Source of the DNA: Nitrososphaerota archaeon
Lineage (GTDB): Archaea > Thermoproteota > Bathyarchaeia > Bathyarchaeales > Bathycorpusculaceae
DNA: 42,277 nt
Assembly (NCBI GenBank): GCA_031256395.1
Contig: JAIRQQ010000060.1
Coordinates: 1-42,277, forward strand
Reading direction: 5' to 3'
Shown here: in pieces, positions 38,651-42,277 of the stretch
Layout of the letters: each line of letters opens with the position of its first letter
How positions within the stretch are numbered: the stretch's first letter is position 1
The notes under the pieces: model-generated
What the model was told of the DNA's origin: nothing
The model's database searches: none
The model's input: the letters and a program-made list of their open reading frames with translations, nothing else
Position numbers and translations under genes: made by a program

Positions 38651-38955
38651 TCGAGTTATGCTTAAGTCTATACAGTTATATCTTAATTAGCGTTTTGGCC
38701 GTAACCACTTTTAGAAAAAACTACATACACATTAATTTGAACACCACAAGTGTAATGCACCAAATATTTATCTATATATAATTTTTCTGTTAAATATAGT
38801 TGATATACATCAGTTTTGTTTCAGACAAGTGTGAGCAGCCACTAACAATATATAATAAAAACAAATAAAGAACCCAACACCCCAAACAACCAAACACAAA
38901 CCATCAGACGCCGGTTTTAAATACCGGCCCTATAAGAAGTACTTAGGAAGAAAAC
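38651..38955. other. Divergent promoter region with TATA-embedded palindrome
   Basis: 305 bases between two divergent genes. The minus side has AAGATATAACTG near 38678-38690. The plus side has the inverted repeat at 38910-38928. In between lie AT-rich sequence and an A/C-rich stretch (38866-38900). No gene is seen. Confidence 0.5.
38910..38928 (+). promoter_or_regulatory. Palindrome enclosing the TATA box of the zinc-ribbon gene
   Basis: GCCGGT (38910-38915), then TTTAAAT, then ACCGGC (38923-38928): perfect 6-bp arms around a TATA-like core. With the ATG at 38956, transcription would start near 38944 and leave a short leader with AGGA. A protein bound to the arms would block TBP, so this looks like an operator for a repressor. 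Confidence 0.6.
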
Positions 38956-39384
38956 ATGACGTTTTGCCCCAGATGCAACACCCCAACCAAAGACACAATG
39001 AAATTTTGCACCAAATGCGGAAATCCCCTAAAACAAACAACAGACCCCACCCAAACACAAACACCACCATCAACCCAAGAACCAAAACAACAAACAAAAG
39101 AAAAAACAGAAGAAGCAAAAACCCAACACACAACAAATCCAAAACACGGCAAAGGCGAGCGAGGCGCAATCAGCTACCTAATAGGCGGCTTGATTCTAAT
39201 CACACTGGGCGCATTTGCAGTGATGCAGATAAGCAACCCCAACGCAACAAACACCGGACAAAACTGGGCCATAATGTTACTGCTCATCGGAGTAATCATC
39301 ATAACCGGCGCAATCTACATAGCCCTAACCACACAACACCCCAACCCAGCACCAGCACCAGCACCACCCCACAACACACAATAA
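38956..39384 (+). CDS. Zinc-ribbon membrane protein
   Basis: 142 residues. An N-terminal zinc ribbon (FCPRCNTPTKDTMKFCTKCGNPL; two CxxC pairs, residues 4-22) is followed by a Gln/Thr/Pro/Lys-rich linker (~25-65). Two membrane helices then come (ISYLIGGLILITLGAFAVMQI and WAIMLLLIGVIIITGAIYIALTT), and a Pro/Ala tail. The design, cytoplasmic zinc ribbon, linker and membrane anchor, is common in archaeal small membrane proteins of unknown function. Transcription is likely regulated by the palindrome around its TATA box. The coding strand is strongly A/C-rich. No catalytic motif. Confidence 0.75.
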   Translation: MTFCPRCNTPTKDTMKFCTKCGNPLKQTTDPTQTQTPPSTQEPKQQTKEKTEEAKTQHTTNPKHGKGERGAISYLIGGLILITLGAFAVMQISNPNATNTGQNWAIMLLLIGVIIITGAIYIALTTQHPNPAPAPAPPHNTQ

Positions 39385-39658
39385 CAAACCAAACAAACCA
39401 GCAACACCGAAACAATTTCACACCGTATTAGCGTTATCTTCCAAAAATAAACAACACCTCTTAGCAAGATAATTGTCAGAACCGGGATTCAATAATTTTT
39501 TTAAACTCGGTATAGCGCAGATTTTCTATCAGTTAAGGTTAGGTTGATTTTTCTTGGTTTACCTTAAGATTTGTTCAAAGCTCTGATTTCAGAACTCATA
39601 CGCTTGCATTTAAGGCGGCCATTTCAGGTTTTTTGACGAGAAAAGAGGGCAAACAAAA
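39385..39658. other. Convergent spacer
   Basis: No gene. The first ~40 bases continue the A/C-rich bias of the zinc-ribbon gene. T-rich runs near 39490-39560 follow, which may end its transcript. Nothing else stands out. Confidence 0.3.
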
Positions 39659-40606
39659 TTAGGGCGGCAAATATTCAACCAAAGTCTTCTCCATATACAT
39701 GGTTGCTGTACCTTCAATTTCAGGTGTATTTATGGCCGTTTCTCGCGTTAGGTCAGCTTTGATTAAACGGCAGGTTCCCAGCTCTATGTATGAGGTACCA
39801 GTTAACTGCACATTCATACCATTTTGAATGTTTATGGCGGGGATATCGTCTGAGTGAGCGCTAAGTACAGTGCTGGTTATTTCAATGCGCATGGTTTGAA
39901 AGGTACCTGCTGGAACAGTTATCTCTTGGGTTCCAACAAATTTTAAAGTGACTTCACCGCTTAACCTCACGCTTGTATTATCACCTATCTGCACAAAAAG
40001 AAACCTTTTCAAGTTTACATTACCTATGTTCACAGGAATAGCCCAGACATCACCAGTTTTAACAGCGGATTGAGTCAAGTAGGCTAAAATTAGTTGATTA
40101 GTAACATCGTGGAAAATATCGAATCCATCAGATGTTATAAAGTTGTTGTAATAACTTGCTTTGGCAATATTTAGTGTAAGTGTTGACGAAATCGGACCAA
40201 AGTAGGTGTTTGAAGTGTTTGTTTGTTTAATTGTATAGTTCTCGCTGTTTGCGCTTAGAACCTCCAAAGTGATTGTTGATGAACTGTAGCCGTCAGCACA
40301 GACTCCACCAGGAGAATAGGCGGTATTGGATGTATTGGTTATATGGCTTGAACCTGCGTTGATAATTTCATAAACCATACACTCGCCTACAGCATAGTTT
40401 AGGTTTAACTCCAGAAGAGAACTATCATTTTGTGGAATCTCATTTTGTGGAATCTCATTTTGTGGAATCAAAAGCACTATCGCGATTATAACAATAAATA
40501 CAACGAGAACCGCAAGGATGGCGTAGAGGGATTGGTGATGTTTTTTGTCATTTTTTTGAATTTCGGATAGCGATGACAAAATAGGATTATCTTGTTGTTT
40601 GAACAT
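39659..40606 (-). CDS. Membrane-anchored extracytoplasmic protein, unknown
   Basis: 315 residues. A ~26-residue cytoplasmic lead (Lys/His/Gln) precedes a single membrane helix (YAILAVLVVFIVIIAIVLLI, ~28-48). A three-unit repeat PQNEI (residues ~49-60) follows. The rest is a beta-rich extracellular domain (EVLSANSENYTIKQT; LNIAKASYYNNFITSDG; GEVTLKFVGTQEITVPAGTFQTMRIEIT), with no enzyme motif I can name. The segment VPAGTFQTMRIEIT is reminiscent of domains that sit under membranes of archaeal and bacterial surface proteins. It is a single gene on the minus strand with its own upstream region. Confidence 0.7.
   Translation of the reverse strand: MFKQQDNPILSSLSEIQKNDKKHHQSLYAILAVLVVFIVIIAIVLLIPQNEIPQNEIPQNDSSLLELNLNYAVGECMVYEIINAGSSHITNTSNTAYSPGGVCADGYSSSTITLEVLSANSENYTIKQTNTSNTYFGPISSTLTLNIAKASYYNNFITSDGFDIFHDVTNQLILAYLTQSAVKTGDVWAIPVNIGNVNLKRFLFVQIGDNTSVRLSGEVTLKFVGTQEITVPAGTFQTMRIEITSTVLSAHSDDIPAINIQNGMNVQLTGTSYIELGTCRLIKADLTRETAINTPEIEGTATMYMEKTLVEYLPP
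40426..40470. repeat. Three tandem 15-bp repeats
   Basis: CATTTTGTGGAATCT occurs at 40426-40440 and 40441-40455, and as a 14/15 copy (final T changed to A) at 40456-40470. On the minus strand it codes for the PQNEI repeats just after the membrane helix. In-frame units of this kind can expand or contract by slippage, varying linker length. Confidence 0.85.
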
Positions 40607-40973
40607 CCAGGATTTCCAATTGAGTTATCGATGTGATGCTGATAACATTTTCGGCACGATTATTTCCTTATCTTATCAGTTAAATCGCCAGCCTACCTCA
40701 AACAATTAACCCTAACAACCACTAGGTAAAAACTTTTGAAAACGAGCTTGGTTCGATTTATGTTTTAAAAGGTAACAGAACCTTAACACAACAACAAGTT
40801 GACACATACCAACTAAACCAGGCATCACTAATTCCAGCCCTTGACTGCCGATTTACATAATGCACAAACTAAAATTAAAAACAACACAAGGTGTGAAACA
40901 TCAAACAAAGAGCAAGCTATGAATCGCTTATATGCGTCTCACAAATTACTATGATACAGAGGCAGGCAAGAGT
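40607..40973. other. Divergent spacer upstream of the isomerase gene
   Basis: 367 bases with no gene. A plus-strand TATA box CTTATATG (40927-40934) would start transcription near 40956. That is why the ATG inside it (40932) is rejected as the gene's start in favour of 40974. The other side carries the promoter of the anchored-protein gene. Confidence 0.45.
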
Positions 40974-41891
40974 ATGGCAGATATTATTCAAGTTACAGCG
41001 GAGAAAATCCGCACTCTCCAAGTTAAAGGCGCAAGAAATGTTGCCATAGCCGCCATAGAAGCACTGCAAATTCACGCAACTCAAACCAAAGCCCAAACCA
41101 AAACCCAATTTCTAAACGAACTAAGAGAAGCCCAAACCATCTTTGCAGCCGCACGAGAAACCGAACCATTGATGCGCAATGTCCTGCGCGGTATAATCAA
41201 CCAAACCCAAACCACCCCCAACCAAAACATCCAAGACCTCTGTGAGGCCATAACCACAACCGCAAACCAATTCCTCAAAGACCTAGAAGCTTCAAGAGAA
41301 AAAACCGCTGAAATTGGAGCCAAACGCATTCAAGATGGCATGGTGGTTTTCACGCACTGTCACAGCTCAACAGTAACACGTCTGCTTGCCAAAGCCAAAG
41401 AACAAGGCAAAACCTTCCAAGTCATATGCACCGAAACCCGCCCCATCTTTCAGGGAAGAATAACAGCCAACGAACTCATTGACCTCGATATTGAGACCAC
41501 TTTTATTGTGGATTCAGCCGTTCGCCCCTATATATCAGGGGCTGATTTGGTGGTTGTGGGTGCAGACGCCATCACCTCAGAGGGCAACGTAGTTAACAAA
41601 ATCGGAACCGGCAACATTGCCGTGTTAGCACATGAGGCCCGCAAACCCTTCTATGTAGTCTCAGAACTACTCAAATTCGACCCCGAAACCCTAAACGGCA
41701 CATATGAAAAAATCGAACAACGCAACCCAAACGAGATCTGGAGTGAAGCTCCACCAAAACTAAAGGTATGCAACCCCGCCTTTGATGTCACCCCAAACCG
41801 CTACATCCAAGGCCTAATCTGCGAAGAAGGCATAATCCCACCCCAAACCATACTTGAAATCGTACGCAGGAAATACCCCTGGATCTTCTAA
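40974..41891 (+). CDS. e2b2: Ribose-1,5-bisphosphate isomerase (eIF2B-alpha-like family)
   Basis: 305 residues from the ATG at 40974 (MADIIQVTAEKIRTLQVKGAR), the normal start for the family. Motifs: DGMVVFTHCHSSTVTRLLAKA, where the THCHS Cys is the proposed catalytic residue; VICTETRPIFQGRITANEL; IVDSAVRPYISGADLVVVGADAI, with the catalytic Asp; and PAFDVTPNRYIQGLICEEGIIPP. It converts ribose-1,5-bisphosphate to ribulose-1,5-bisphosphate in the archaeal AMP pathway, with AMP phosphorylase and form III RubisCO. Neither of those is in the window. The alternative, a plain eIF2B regulatory subunit, is less likely because the specific R15Pi motifs are intact. Confidence 0.9.
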   Translation: MADIIQVTAEKIRTLQVKGARNVAIAAIEALQIHATQTKAQTKTQFLNELREAQTIFAAARETEPLMRNVLRGIINQTQTTPNQNIQDLCEAITTTANQFLKDLEASREKTAEIGAKRIQDGMVVFTHCHSSTVTRLLAKAKEQGKTFQVICTETRPIFQGRITANELIDLDIETTFIVDSAVRPYISGADLVVVGADAITSEGNVVNKIGTGNIAVLAHEARKPFYVVSELLKFDPETLNGTYEKIEQRNPNEIWSEAPPKLKVCNPAFDVTPNRYIQGLICEEGIIPPQTILEIVRRKYPWIF

Positions 41892-42040
41892 TCAACCACC
41901 GACAAAATAAACCACACAACAAGCCACATAAAACACAACGTTTACCTAACCAGCAGCAGAACAATAAAACAAATCAATTAATTTTTAAAAAATAATGTAA
42001 AAAATGTAGGAGAGCTAAATCTTTTTTTCCGTTGTGGTTA
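41892..42040. other. Convergent spacer between isomerase and alba
   Basis: No gene. The plus strand is A/C-rich to about 41970, then T/A-rich (TTAATTTTTAAAAAATAATG). It ends in TTTTTTTCC near 42020-42029, which may be a terminator for the plus-strand transcript. Confidence 0.35.
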
Positions 42041-42277
42041 CTACGCTTTAGATAGAGTTATCTCTATTGTAGAAACCATGCGGGATCTGTTTTCGCCTTC
42101 GCGTGGTGGCATCTCGGCAGTTCCGATTGCAATCTTTGTAACTTTGAGGTCTTTGATAAAGCGGCTTCGAGTAATTTCAGCGACGTCAACTGCAGTGGTG
42201 ATTGCTTGGCCTCTTGCTTTTAGAGTAATTTCTTTTTGGGCACCACTTGAGAATGCCGTTATAATGGCGAGAACATA
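42041..42277 (-). CDS. albA: Alba DNA/RNA-binding protein (5' end outside window)
   Basis: Translating the minus strand from the window edge to a TAG at 42041-42043 gives 78 residues of Alba's C-terminal part: YVLAIITAFSSGAQKEITLKA, then the diagnostic RGQAITTAVDVAEITRSRF, and KVTKIAIGTAEMPPREGENRSRMVSTIEITLSKA. Alba is a small dimeric chromatin protein of most archaea that binds DNA and RNA. Only about the first 15-20 residues, including the N-terminal basic/acetylated segment, should be missing. It converges on the isomerase gene with a 149-base spacer. Confidence 0.93.
   Translation of the reverse strand, partial: YVLAIITAFSSGAQKEITLKARGQAITTAVDVAEITRSRFIKDLKVTKIAIGTAEMPPREGENRSRMVSTIEITLSKA

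Noticed and set aside
38964-39431. Second plus-strand frame, Asn/Thr/Arg-rich, overlapping the zinc-ribbon gene
   Set aside because: Frame-shifted shadow of an A/C-rich gene; the zinc-ribbon frame has clear CxxC motifs and membrane helices.
1-42277. CRISPR arrays, insertion sequences, rRNA genes and replication origins
   Set aside because: I looked for regularly spaced repeats, transposase motifs, rRNA sequence and Orc1/Cdc6 genes and saw none.

Overview
The window comes from an archaeon. It has an archaeal-type ribosomal protein operon with L19e, L32e, S4e and the RNase P subunit Rpp29. It also has ABCE1, an Alba chromatin protein, a ribose-1,5-bisphosphate isomerase, BRE/TATA-style promoters and a tRNA gene. 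A rubrerythrin suggests anaerobic life. The gene set and moderate GC would fit a mesophilic Bathyarchaeia-type (TACK) lineage, but that placement is inference. TTG starts are common, and many gene pairs overlap by 4 bases (ATGA/TTGA).

Layout. 1-2350 holds the 5' part of an Hsp20 gene, a Sel1-repeat pseudogene with an in-frame stop, and decayed coding remnants. 2353-11218 (minus) is the run L22-S3-L29-Rpp29-S17-L14-L24-S4e-L5-S14-S8-L6-L32e-L19e-L18-S5-L30, read from a clear BRE/TATA promoter at about 11265. It lacks L3-S19 upstream and L15-SecY downstream, and several of its proteins carry long low-complexity tails. 11587-17001 (minus) is an accessory block: a zinc phospholipase C fused to PLAT and jacalin-like domains, downstream of a Roc-COR (ROCO) GTPase. 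Next come ABCE1, two small unknown proteins, a 22-residue Glu/Trp microprotein with a strong Shine-Dalgarno, and a lone F420-ligase-family protein.

22054-24854 looks like a small defence island. It has an AT-rich AbiEi/AbiEii toxin-antitoxin pair, tRNA-Gly(CCC) with an encoded CCA, and a TIR-like protein that appears to lack the catalytic Glu. 25229-29827 is purM-purS-purL-purQ, the FGAR to FGAM to AIR steps of purine synthesis, with its own promoters and palindromes. 30332-32265 has a secreted ComEC-like metallo-beta-lactamase protein and a rubrerythrin.

32391-36294 is a protein O-glycosylation cassette: a GT-C mannosyltransferase, a PMT with an extra domain, and an ALG5/DPM1-like GT2. It converges, with overlapping stop codons, on a minus-strand operon of an unknown 184-residue protein, a radical SAM/SPASM enzyme and a membrane protein. 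This is the best candidate for an undescribed modification system. The window ends with a zinc-ribbon membrane protein controlled by a TATA-embedded palindrome, an anchored extracytoplasmic protein, ribose-1,5-bisphosphate isomerase and the 3' part of alba.

Family assignments are by recognition of sequence motifs only; no searches were run.
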